From assembly GCA_034509425.1 (NCBI GenBank), contig JAVTVJ010000846.1, positions 434,001 to 498,000 on the forward strand: a stretch of 64,000 bases of DNA. Reading direction: 5' to 3'. Each line of letters starts with the position of its first letter. The first letter of the stretch is position 1. Of the stretch, positions 49,075 to 60,560 are shown piece by piece. The notes under the pieces were generated by a model that ran no database searches, was not told the DNA's origin, and saw nothing but the letters and a program-made list of their open reading frames with translations. This stretch comes from Eopsaltria australis. Lineage: Eukaryota; Chordata; Aves; Passeriformes; Petroicidae. The translations under genes were made by a program, and so were the position numbers.

Positions 49075-49589
49075 TGTCTGGTTTAGAGTTCATTTCCCAT
49101 GTAACAGCTCATATGGTGCTGTGTTATAGACTGGTCACCAGAACAGTGTTGAAAAGACACCAGTGTTGTAGTTGTCACTAAATAGTGCTTGCACATCAAC
49201 ATCCCCTATACTTCTCACTGTGCCAGTCAGTCAGCTGAGGGCAAGCAAGAGGCTGGGGCAGGGCACAGCTGATGTGAGTTGAGTAGAGGAATATTCCATG
49301 ACATATGGCATCATACTCAGCAGTAAAATTGGATAGTTGTTTTTCCAAAGTAGATCTTGTTCAGGACTGGAGAGACGTTGTTCTGCTGGTGGGGAATGAC
49401 TGCTTTTCTGTCATTTGTTTTCTTCTTTCTTTGCCTTGTACTAATTAAACTGCCTTTATCTCAACCTCCAAGGTGGGTCCCCCTCTCCCTCCCCACTGCT
49501 TTTACTGTTCTTCTCATTTGTCCATCCTGCTGTGCAGTGAGAAAGCAACTGAGGGGGGCTTACCTGCTATCCAGAGTCAAGCAGTACAA
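49075..49589 (+). mobile_element. Old solo LTR of an avian endogenous retrovirus, sense
   Basis: It starts tgtctggtttagagtt (49075) and ends near 'gtcaagcagtacaa' (49589), degenerate forms of the TG...CA ends of a widespread avian LTR family. The internal order agrees with that family: a 'tagtgcttgcacatcaac' block near 49182, 'gggcacagctgatg' near 49261, 'atattccatgacatatggca' near 49291 and 'actaattaaactgcctttat' near 49440, the last containing ATTAAA. The TATA region is degraded. No clear target duplication was seen. Confidence 0.75.
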
Positions 49590-50454
49590 AACTATGGCTT
49601 TGTATGACATGAAAAATGAAATCTGGTGTCATTAACTGGATTAGTTCCAAAAATGTCCTGTATGGTAATGAATACCGACATTGCTATAATACTACTGTAC
49701 TCCTTTATAGCTTTGCTAAAGGGATGCTTGAAGTTTCTTTAAGCCTATTCTGACAGGTGTTGCAGCCCTAGAGAGTTATTATTTTTCTCCATTCTATTTT
49801 CAGAATACAGTGGTGAATTCTTAATTAAGAACTTAGTCTTTAGGGAGATGCTCCTTAGCTATTTTTAATCTAAAAGAACCTTTAGCACTCTTCTGGTGGA
49901 AACCCAGGTTTTGGAAAAAGATTCTTTCTGTACTTCTAGCCCTTCATGGTTAGCAGTTACAGAAACTTTGAGAGATGATTTATGGGTATTATTATTCTCA
50001 CCGCTTCACATGTTGCATCTTTTTCTTGGAGTCAGGAATTGCAGCACCTTAGAATATTAGGTATTAGATTGTGAATTTGAGATATATTCCTGAATTACAA
50101 AATACTGTTTGACTGTCTTTCTTTATAGACCTGCATCAGCAATGTGGCTTTGTTTTAAGCTTTTAATTTCAAGACTTGGAATGGAGAAAAAGTGGTCCAT
50201 ATTTAAGAATGAAAACATTTAATTTTTCACTTTTTTTTTCTCAGACCTCTTGAGAGCTGGGTTAGTATAATAACTGGCATTAAGAAATGTTGTCTTTTCA
50301 AATTACTTGCACTCTCTATAATAAATAAACTTTTAGATTTCCAAGACAACTTTGCATATTTTGAAATAGTTTTATATAATTGCCCAGAAAACACAGAAGA
50401 CTGTATTAGATAGAATTTTTTCTTTTTGTAATAGCAAGTTGTTCATGGTTTGGT

Positions 50455-50630
50455 GATTGTAACGGGTCAGTAGGGGTGTTGAGCAAATTGGTTGAGTCCA
50501 GCAAGGTCCCTGGAGGTATTAAAAAGATGTGTAGATATGGCACTTAGGGACACGGGCAAGGTAAAGGATTGGACTCGATGACCTTGAATGTCTTTTCCAA
50601 CCTTAGCAATACTATGATGTCATGGCACAA
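50455..50630 (+). mobile_element. CR1 3'-end fragment, sense
   Basis: The segment 'ggtccctggaggtattaaaa' (50505), 'atggcacttagggacacgg' (50537), 'ggattggactcgatgacctt' (50566) and 'cttttccaaccttagcaata' (50591) ends in 'ctatgat'. It is the sense-strand 3' UTR of an avian CR1. Confidence 0.85.
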
Positions 50631-51525
50631 GAGCCATTTTAACATGATTATGGTGGAGACTAGCTATTTTAGTTCATGTAATTATCACTCTTCAAATCTT
50701 AGTTAAAAAGAAAGCAATGGCATGCTCATGGATCAGTTTTTTTCTGGAACTTACACTTGCTCATCTGTTATCCATATGAAATGGTTTAAAACTTTATGGT
50801 TTTAAAGGGACTAAAACCATGCGAAGAACACTTTAGTAGGAAGTTACAGATTATTGATTAGCCTTGATCATACTAAATTGATAAGCTAAATTGGGCAAGG
50901 CCCTGGTAAATGCATTTGTTCTTAGATGAGAAACATAATTCCTCTTAGTTTCTATTATGTACCTCTGAACATTTGACTTTCCATTGCAGTGTCTAAGGTC
51001 CAGATCTCTTCCATAAATATTAAGTCAAATTGAGTAGTCACTTCCATTTGAAATGCTCATTTCACATCTGTGGATACTTGTCATGTTGGCTTGTGAGGAA
51101 AGGATACTGGTTTTCTTCACAGTGTTCTGAGGCAGATTGTCACAGTGCATTGTATGAGTTAAATAACACTTTTCTCTGGAGTACTAAGTGCCTGTGGCAC
51201 CTGATTTCTTTATTGGTGAGGGAACTGGGCCTACTTAGCCATTTATATCCTTGGCAGAGAAAACCTGCTGGCAAAAATAATCTGATCTCATGTGCTTGGT
51301 GGTAGTGTGCTGGAAATAGAATACATGTGCGCAACACATGGCAAAAATAGTTGTTACATGGTAAAGAATTCTTTCCCATTTGCTTTTGAAAAGAGTGAAT
51401 AAAACTGTCATGTAGCAGAGGTACTTAGAAATGTCTGAATCTATAACATTTTTGTCTTAAGACAGTTTGCAACAGTCAGTTTCACATCTGCTTTTTTAAG
51501 TGGCATAGACTTGAACATAATGCAG

Positions 51526-51531
<6 letters not shown>

Positions 51532-51567
<36 letters not shown>

Positions 51568-51569
51568 GT
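51532..51569. repeat. (TA)n microsatellite
   Basis: About 38 bp of TA dinucleotides with one TG step near 51557. Confidence 0.95.
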
Positions 51570-52212
51570 TAATTGCCACAAATATAAAGAAAAACTTCCA
51601 ACAATTAAAATTTTTTACTCTCTTCTCTTGTCTTGGCCTGCAGCTGACACCGTTTTACTTTAAGAATACCTTTGTTGTATATGCATATGTATATGTATAT
51701 GTTTTTTTTGGTAGCATCTAAATTGAAAGTGCAGCTCTTGAAAGCTGAAAGAAAGTAACTGAATTTACATAAATGTTGCATGGAGTTGCTTATATATATA
51801 TGCATGTGTAACATCACCTTTATAATATGTTCATGAAGTGATGTAGGAAAATATAGAGACCTGTCCATAGTGAAAATGGTTTGAATTTTGTATGTAGATT
51901 TTTGTTTTTAATGTGCAATCTCTGGACATTTGTTTTGAACATTTAAAAAATATATTAAAACATTAAAAATTCATTTGTGAAAGTAATATAGGTAGTATGA
52001 AAACAAAGAAATTCTGAAATTTCTGTTTTGATTTTCTCCTTGTAAAACTTTTACTTTTTTTCCTAATTAAGCACTGATTCCATGTGTGAAATTTAATAAA
52101 TAGAAATACATGGGTCTTTCTGTTTATACAGATCCGGCAACTCTTTTGTTGTCTTGTACCCAGTTTATAAGACAAGTGAAAGAAATGCTGTGACTTCTAG
52201 TCAGATCCTGCC

Positions 52213-52820
52213 TGTTGTAACAAAATGGAGCTCCCCCAAACATATTTAATGATAAAAATCTACATTGATGCTGGAGTTGGCTGAAAATGAACTTCTAACA
52301 CAGTTTGAAGTATTAGAAAGCAGGCCTTCTTTATTGAAGCTCTGGGCACATTTGGAGGATTTTTCTTCTAATTGAATGTGTGTCATGTAACTTTACAACA
52401 GGGTATTTATTCCTTCATGATCATACATATTCATTATTGCATACTTCCTAGGTAATACATAAACATCACTTTTCCTAGAACTAATTTACACACATCTGCC
52501 TCCTACGGGAAGTTCTTTTATGGTCCTAGAGGGTCGTCTAGAGGGGTCTCTGGTCATTTTATTCACCCAATGTTGTAATGACTTTGCCTTGAGCTTCTCT
52601 CAGAGCATGCGCTATTGTTTCTTGTTACATAACTTTGCCACAAAAACCACTTATGTTCCTCATTATGTGTTTATCCACTGGTTCCAGCTACCAGTTTAGC
52701 AACCTGTATGTCTACTTTTACATTCTTTTAACTAATTTTCTGCTTAGAATTTGAGCTTTATTGTGCAACTTCAAGGAACTGAAAATTTCTGTTCTCTGTT
52801 GCCTGTCAGCAGATAGATAA
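52213..52820 (-). mobile_element. Probable LTR, antisense
   Basis: It begins tgttgtaacaaaatgg and carries 'gcaggccttctttattgaag' (52321-52340), which contains the AATAAA signal on the minus strand. Its composition (alternating moderate-GC blocks such as 'gggaagttcttttatggtcc' and 'gagcatgcgctattg') differs from the surrounding intron and resembles an avian LTR type I half-recognise. The far end and target duplication were not found, so this is tentative. Confidence 0.4.
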
Positions 52821-55716
52821 TTAGTTGTCTATGATTTCCCTCAGCATCTTCCAATCTAACGCATGTAGTTCATACTAATAGTGGAGCATCAGAGTTTTGT
52901 AGCATATAAGAAATTTAGATCTAAAATAATATTTTTTTGATATTTTAAGATTTCTTTGTAGGGTTCCTTTCACCAGCTGGAACTTCCTTAATGCATGTGT
53001 GTGGACATGATTTTTAGGTGATTAAGCACTGGGTGCAAATATCCCCAATCTGTATAATTTGTTAAACCCCTCCAGATGGCAGGTAATACTCCTGTAATAC
53101 TCCTTTCTCTAAAGTAATTTGCTGACAAGTCTATTGGATGGTCTTTTTAAAATAGAAGAGATCAAATATCTCTGAAGTATTTTAAAATAAGAAGTCCTTA
53201 GAAAATTCAGTTTGCAATATTGATGACGAAAATATATCCAATGGATGGGAAATTTTGCCATTTACAAGCTCTTTGATTTATTTTTCTGCATCAGTTTGAA
53301 GCCTTTGGGGGCGCTGGGAGTAAGGGGAAGTACTGCTTGTGAACTGCTTAACTTGGTGTACTGACAAATAGAATTGCAGCTGCTGTTTTCATATCTGAGT
53401 TTTGTGTGAACAAAGGATGATTAAGAGATGTTCCTGTTCATGGCTCCGATACTTACTTGTCCTTAGTTTCTCAGAGAATAACACGTTCTACTGTAGAATG
53501 GGAGGACTTAGTCCTAGAGTGCTGCTCTGATATTAATTTGAGCCAGAGATGTTTGTGCAGGAATGCCAGCCATTTTAATGTTTTTTTTTTTTGTTTTTTT
53601 TTTTTTTCGCCCCCAAGTCCAAGATTTAAGTTTTCTGAACAGACCTAGAGTGGACAAAGCTGAGCTCCGTATCTTTCACCTGGAAGTTGCTTCTTCTCCT
53701 ATTTGGGTTTTCCCATAAAATACCGTGCTCTTCTTACATACTGTAGCTTGAAAAGGTTTCTAGTCAAACTCAGTTTTCACCTCATACAGACTTTCTGAGG
53801 CCATTACTTGAAGTCTTTCTTCAAGTTTGTTTGCAGTCTGTTGTATGCAGAGAGTGGTCATTTTGTAATTTGGAGGCAACAGAATGTGATTATTTTTGCA
53901 GATATTCTTTACAAGGTGTCTGTATTTTCGTATACTCTGTGTATTATTTACCAGTTTATTTTAATGTTCCACTGAAAGTATTACTTACTGTGTAGCAGCA
54001 CAGAATTCAGTGTCATTGAATCACAACCTGTGGGAAGTTTACAGCTAATATACCATCATGACTAATACAGATCACTAAAAAAAAAAAACAGCCAAAGAAG
54101 TACAGGGTTATGCCTGCAATATCAAGGGAAGGAATGAAAGGTAGTGAAAAAGAAGAAAAAGACTGTCACCCATGTCTTCATCTGCATTCAAGTGATCTAG
54201 CAGTTCAAACAACTATGGTTTTTCTCAGGAAAAAGTCCTCCTTTCTTTAATAGCATTTATGCCGGAATACTGACTTCAGGACTTCTTTAGAAGAAATTAT
54301 GACTTTCTCTTCTTTACCACATAGCACACTTCCTCCTTTTCTGTTTACAGCTCATAAAACTGGGTGTGCTGTTGGTTAACTATTTTTGAGCTTATTGCTA
54401 ATATAAAAATATAAAACCATCAGTATCGATTCCTTTTAATATTAAAACCCCATATCGGCCATGCTCAGATGTACAGTATATGCAAAATATTTGAGGCAGT
54501 CATCTGTGATAGTTCTATGAAATGCCTTTTTTTTTGATTACGGAATTTCCTAGAAATGAAAGTGAAGCAAACAGGTTGCTGTGAATTTTGGGTGTGTTCA
54601 TATTTTTTTGAGTTGAAAGACTTAGTGGTATTTACTAAGAATGCTTGGTCTGAATATTCATGTAAGATTTGAGAATAAAGATGAAGAATCTCACCACTAG
54701 CAAGTCTTGGGAATGCTTTCTTATGAATCAGAAGATAGAAAACTGTATGTTAGTTGTTACAGGGATCAGATGTTAGTAGACTTTACTGCAAAGCAGTTGA
54801 AATTGATACAAATGAGATGTGGTACTACATTAATCCTTTCTTTTTTCAGTAGTAGTGGTGTTAGAATAGCCATATGCGATTATTCTATTAAGTAAATTAG
54901 GTTTAATTTTTTATTTAAAAAAGAACTTTGGTGCTGTTCTTTTCAGAGGATTTTGTTCTGGAAAATGCAGAATAAATAGAAATCACAAGTAATAATTGCT
55001 CCATTAGTTTGGAGCTAAGCAGTAGGGTAAAAGTACAGCTGTTGTGGTTGTCCAACTTGAACTTTGCTAGTCTGTATAAGAATTCAATTATGTTTAATGT
55101 TCTAGTGAAGGTTGAATTTGAAAATGAAAATTTTTTTGGGGGAAGTTAAAGTTGAGTTTTCAGGCTACCACAATGACTAAAGAAGTACTAAGCACTTCTG
55201 TAATGTTTGTTGTGGAAATAACATAGAAATACAAGTGTTATAAGCAAAAGCTTTACTTTTTTTTTAAAGAAAAAGCTCTGTTTTAAATAGTGACTGCAAC
55301 ATACATTGTTTTTTATTAAATGATGACATTTATCTTTATCATGATGTGAGTTATAAACTCACGATCTTGTTCTGTAGCTGGGGTATTTTATGAAATGTTA
55401 TTCTAAGCTTGGAGCACACAGGTTTGTATGATTTGATTGTTTTAAAGGCCCAGGATTGTGGGTCCTAGCCACTTACAAGCTGATCTTCACTACTGCTTGC
55501 ACCATTTTCTCTTTCTGGATCTTCTCCATTGATTGTGTATCTATCTGAGAGTCAAAAATTTATGCAACCTTTGTGCTGGTCTTCTAGTGGTCCTGATTTA
55601 CTCGCCTGACAGGACTCAACAGAACTGAGATATAACACAGCATCAAAAATAATGTCTTATTTTAGTGTTTGGAAACATGTAACTGTCCTATCCTCATACT
55701 CTTCTACCAGTACTGG
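52821..55716. other. Intron 3, no recognised feature
   Basis: AT-rich with several T runs (for example 53581-53607, with a single G and a single C break). No exon or repeat family was supported. Confidence 0.5.
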
Positions 55717-56310
55717 TGTTGTGATTTAGCCCCAGTTGGGAGCTAAGCACACACAGCTCCTTGCTCACTCCCTCACCAGTGGAATTAGAGAGTGAATGGG
55801 AAAAGTAAAAGGTAGAAAGCCTATGGTTTGAGATAAAGACAGTTTAAGTGAGGAATCAAAAGCTGTGGACACAAGAAAGGTAAAGCAAGGCATTCATTCA
55901 CCACTTTCCATGGACAGGCAGGTGTTCAGCCTTTGCCAGGAGAGCAGGGCCATATCAAGTGTAATGGTGACTTAGAAAGAAAAGTGGTATCACTCCTAAT
56001 GTCTTTCCCTTCCTCCTTCTTCCACCACACTGTATATCCTAAGCATGATGTCACATGGTCTGGAGAATACCCTTGGTCAGTTTGGGTCACCTGTACTATC
56101 TGTGTCCCATCCCAATCTCCCATGCACCCTCAATCTCCTCACCGTTGTGCAGTGCAAAAAGCAGGAAAGGCCTTGGCTCTGTGTGAGCCCTGCTCAGCAA
56201 TAACAAGAACATCTCTATTATCAACTCTATGCTCAGCACAAATCCAATACACAGCCTCATTCCAGCCAAAAAGAAAGAAAATTAATTCTATCCCAGCCGA
56301 TTCCAGCATA
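55717..56310 (-). mobile_element. Old solo LTR of an avian endogenous retrovirus, antisense
   Basis: The plus strand starts 'tgttgtgatttagccccag' (55717) and ends 'cccagccgattccagcata'. This is the complement of the same LTR superfamily seen at 49075 and 58136. Internal landmarks fit the reverse order: 'gatgtcacatggtctggaga' (56047), 'tggtcagtttgggtcacct' (56074), 'ctgtgtcccatcccaatctc' (56099) and 'attaattctatcccagcc' near 56281. It is diverged. Flanking duplications are not convincing. Confidence 0.78.
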
Positions 56311-58130
56311 CCAGGTCTATTTCATGTTTCATGAAGGAAACTTCAGGAAGTCCTGTTGCAAAAGGAGCTGTAAAAGAAGAGGGACTAGGGAGTGACTGAG
56401 GATGTTACTGGATGATGGAAATCTCACAAAGAAAGCTGGTTGGTATTTGAGAAAAAATTGACTTAATTTTTAAGAGATCAGGTTTGTATCTTTATAATGG
56501 TTCTTTTTTTTCCCTGCTTCTGCAACTGAAGATGAAATCAGAAAACATGTGTGAGGTGTAAGCTGACTTTTTTTTTTTGTAGCTGAAGAGGTTAACAGGA
56601 GGAATATTGTTGTGTGTGTCTAAATTTAGAGCTGGATGGAAAAAGAGCCAGCTGACTTTAATCTATATCTGGTCTGAATTTGCATAGGCATTGGAAGAAG
56701 ATTGTAGACCCTTTGTATTTGAAGTTAGTTGTTTATATTCAGGATTCCTGGATTTTAGGTGGGAAACTTGTGTGAATTAGCACCTGGGCCTTTCAGAAAG
56801 TCTCAGAATTCAGAAGTTTAAAGGAAAAAAATAGGCAACCCCCCCCCTCTATTGCTGAAGTTGTGCCTTCTGAAATATCCTATTTAGGAGAACTGGTATA
56901 GATAGTGCTTTAAATATGCTTATCTGCGTGTAAATTATTGCAAGATAAGTAAGATAACTTAGAGTGGAGCTACAGCGCTGCCATCTTACCACAGGATAAG
57001 ATGTTGCAGACTGGCATCTTGCCACAGGCTTAAATATATAGGAATTGCAGACATTTTGTTTGTTTTTCACAGTTCGATGGTTCTCTGGAATGTTTCTGTG
57101 ACACAGAGGGCATATGTGCAAACACAGCAGATACCAAGTCATGCTAATAAATTATGATAGCCAATCTTATATGGAAGAATATCAATATCCATTTTGAGTT
57201 AGAAATCATACATCTGCATTTAGATAACTTCAGGAATATACAGTATACATGAAAAGAATTGACTTTTAAATTTTAATTTAAATTACTTTGTTGTGTAGGA
57301 AATACACATGGCAGCTTTCATGCCAAACTGGTTTTCTGTCAACTAAAATGACTGCAGTGAGAATCTCTCATTTTGTTTTGAAATTTAGAATACAGCTTGC
57401 TTTTTATTATCGTTGTATGTAAATGCATTTAATTTTTTACTCAGTTCAGGTGGTGTTTGCAAAGATCTGTGTATGTACAGGTGTGCAACAAGATTGATGA
57501 TTGCTCTTCAGTAAAGCAAATGGCTACAACTGAAAATAGATGGTTACTCTTTAGTTGTGAAAGGTGCTTTCTCCTAAGCTATGAAAGATGTTTTAACCAT
57601 ATGTTGTGAACTAATTTCTTAGATAAAGTGATATTTAACAGGCAATTATGAAAAATATGTCATAATCTCCTTAGTATGTTTGTGTAACAGTACCAAAGGC
57701 TGAGAGATAACCCAATTAGATAGGCATAGGGCCAAGGTCTGTGTTTTCAGCCAGTGACTGTTTGTTTATAGCTCTTTGGCACTTTAGAGCCTGCTCTTAG
57801 AATATTAACTCACTGTTAAAGCTGGATCTTGTGATAGTGCTCTGGTTATACTTTTTTGGTTCCTTATGTATTGCATACTGAAATATCTTCCTAAGGCCCA
57901 TGAGCATATGTACCCTTACTTATATTAGTTTCAAATCATTTTGGATCTTTGCAGTTGCTAATTCTTCCTAAGAATTTTGTGCTTCTGGAAAATTGAATTC
58001 TGAATACTTATATGTAACTTTTGAAGTTCTCCATTCCGTTTTATATGAGATGATTTTAAGCACTAGCTTAATATTTTGTGATATATTACTCATTTATTTA
58101 CCATTGTGTTTTTTGTTTTCTACCTTTGTT
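56311..58130. other. Intron 3, no recognised feature
   Basis: AT-rich. A 97-codon minus frame (56849-57142) shows no domain. A run of nine C lies near 56840. Confidence 0.5.
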
Positions 58131-58135
58131 GAAAT

Positions 58136-58673
58136 CATCACATGGTTTTTGTTTTGGGTGAGACAGAGTTAATTTTCTCCCTGGTAGCTGTTACAGTTCT
58201 GTTGTTTGGATTCAGTATGAGAATAATGTTGATAACGCACTGGTGTTTTGATTGTTGCTAAGTAGTGCTTTCCCTAAACCAAAGGCTTTGCAGGTGCACA
58301 AGAAGCTGAGAGGGATCACAGCCAGGACAGCTGACCCAAACTGGCCAAAGGGATATTTCTTACCATGGAATATCATGCCCATTTTATAAACTGGGGACAG
58401 TTGACTGAGAGCTGCTGTTTGCTGTTGGGGAACAGTGGTGAGCCATTGTACATCACGTGGTCTTTCTCCTTGGCTTTCACTTCTCTCTCTTTTTTGTTGT
58501 ATCGGTTGCTGTTGTTGTCATTATGAAGACGATTATTCTTATTTTACTCTTGTTATTGAATTGTCCTTATCTCACCTCTTTTTCTGATTCTCATTCCCAT
58601 CCCACTGGCAAGGGAGATGGAGTGAGTAAGTGGCTGTGTGGTGTACTTGGTTGCCAGCTTGGATTAAACAACA
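58136..58673 (+). mobile_element. Solo LTR of an avian endogenous retrovirus, sense
   Basis: Landmarks of a common avian LTR occur in order: 'gacagagttaattttctccc' (58162), 'agtatgagaataatgttgat' (58214), 'caggacagctgacccaaact' (58323), 'ggccaaagggatatttctt' (58343) and a TATA box tttataaa (58383-58390). The end is 'ggattaaacaaca' (58661-58673). The segment gaaat flanks both sides (58131-58135 and 58674-58678), a possible 5-bp target duplication, though the first two LTR bases would then be CA rather than TG. There is no coding interior. Confidence 0.85.
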
Positions 58674-59284
58674 GAAATGCACTAAAATGTAGAGATCCAA
58701 GTTATGCTTGCCACATAGAAATGGTGTTCATTTAATGGTGTCTGTTTAACTTCAAATTAAGAAATAAATATAAAGGAAAAATTAAGTATGAGAACATATG
58801 AGAGTTTGAAGAAACTTAGAATAAATGTTGTGGGATTCTTTCCTCATTGAAAAGTTTCAAGGTACTCTGCAGCATGGAAAAACTCAATGTGAATCTAAGT
58901 TCTTTCAATCTATCCTTAAGGACTTAGAAAACTGAAATAAAAGGGGATATGCTTAGGATGGAAGAAGCTTAGCTGGAGTTTGAACTGACAGGTGTCAAGA
59001 GTAATAAGAAAAACCCTGTAGGTATGTTAGTACCAAACATAAGGTCAAGGAAAATGAGATCTGCCACTGCATGGGTCTAACGGCTTAATTATGTACAATA
59101 CAGTAAAGGCAGAAGTATTCCATTTTCTCTTTGCCTTGGTCTGCATGGGAAAGATCAGCACCCAAGTCTCTATGCCAAGAAACAACAACGAAGTTAACAG
59201 CAAAACAGTGATAGAGTAGGGCTGAGTTAAGGTCCAGCTGTAGCAGTTGGACCCATGCACATGAACAGGATTTGGTAAGATGCA
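58674..59284. other. Intron 3 spacer between LTR and CR1
   Basis: No feature recognised. The short frames have no domains. The CR1 beginning near 59285 may extend slightly further left. Confidence 0.4.
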
Positions 59285-60560
59285 TCTGAATTGGTCCCCA
59301 CCTATGTAACTTGAAAGGTCATTGAAGGCCTAAGTGGCTGGAAAAGGGCAAATATTATCCCAATCTACAAAAATGAAAATTTGGGAAACTGCAGAGCTGT
59401 CAGTTTCACTACAGTTTTGGGGGAAGTTGTGGAACAAGTGTTTCTGGAAGTTTTTCCCAAGAATGTGAAAGACAAGAAATAAAATGGCTGGGAAAACCCA
59501 AGATTTACCAAGGGTAAACTGTGCTTTACCAACATGCTGCTCTCTGCCATGAAACCGCTTGCTCAGTGGATGAAAGAAGAGTTACAGATGTTTTGTACCT
59601 TGACTTTGACAAGGCACTTGACATGTTCGCCCCTAGTATTCCTGTAGACAAGCTGGAAAGATACAACTTGGACATACAGACTGTGAAAAGTGTCTCATCT
59701 CTAAAGATCAAAGGACAATGTGATGTTAGTGGCTCAAAGTCAGACAGTTAGTGGTCCTTGGAATAGAGTTCCTTGAAAGTTGATGCTGGGTCTGGTAGTG
59801 CTATTCAATATCTTTGTAAATATTCTAATGATAGGACTGAACCATCCCTGAATTTGCAGATGACTTCAAAGTGGAAGGAGAAGGTGATGTCTGGGAAGGG
59901 GGATCCACCATTCATTCAGAGAAACCTTGAGAGGCTGAAAAATTGGACCAACAAGAATTGCATGAGTTTTAACAAAGATAAATAGGAACTGTATCTGGAA
60001 GGGAATAAACTTAAGTGGCAGAACAGGCTGGGAACGCACTTACTGGGGTATAGCTCTGCTGCAAAGCTTGAACTTTGGAACTTGTGGCTTCTGGGAGACG
60101 GCAAACTCAACATGAGCTAGTAGTATAATACGGCATAAAGAAGGCAAACAGTGTCATGGACTGCATCAGGAAGAGAATCCAGCAGATCAAGGCATGTGCT
60201 TATTCTACTCAGCACTTCATAAACCAACATGACATGATTAGAGGGTTGGAAGTTGCTGAGAGGGGAGACATAACTGGTCTTCCTGTGCCAGGTAGATTCA
60301 GAGAAAAGTACTGTATGTACCAGGGTTTCTACAGTGACAGAAGAGACAGTGGCCACAGGTTGCTCTAGGGGACTACCATCCAAATAAAAAAAAATTCTGT
60401 GAGAAGATTAATTAAGAATTAATCGTAGGAATAGCTTTTCTAGAAAAATGGTGGGATCTCCCTTGCCAACAATATTAAAGACTTGGAAGGACCCTGGACA
60501 ACGTAATCTAGGGCTGGGCATTTGATAAAAATTTGGACTAGGTCACCTCTAGAGATTTCA
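59285..60560 (+). mobile_element. Old CR1 LINE copy, RT to 3' end, sense
   Basis: The plus strand shows degraded CR1 ORF2 blocks in order. They are 'ctggaaaagggcaaatatta' (59339), a FTTVLGEVVEQ-like block (59405), VTDVLYLDFDKALD (59584-59625) and an LVVLFNIFVNI-like block (59790-59830). Next come 'tttgcagatgacttcaaagt' (59854), an MSFNKDK-like block near 59965 and a 3' tail ending about 'actaggtcacctctagagat' (60537). It is heavily mutated, with stops in all frames. Confidence 0.8.

Larger units (their letters stand above)
49590..52200. other. Intron 3 stretch holding one CR1 tail and a TA repeat
   Basis: Apart from the CR1 fragment (50455-50630) and the microsatellite (51532-51569), no feature is supported. 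The open frames are 91 codons or fewer and featureless. Confidence 0.5.
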
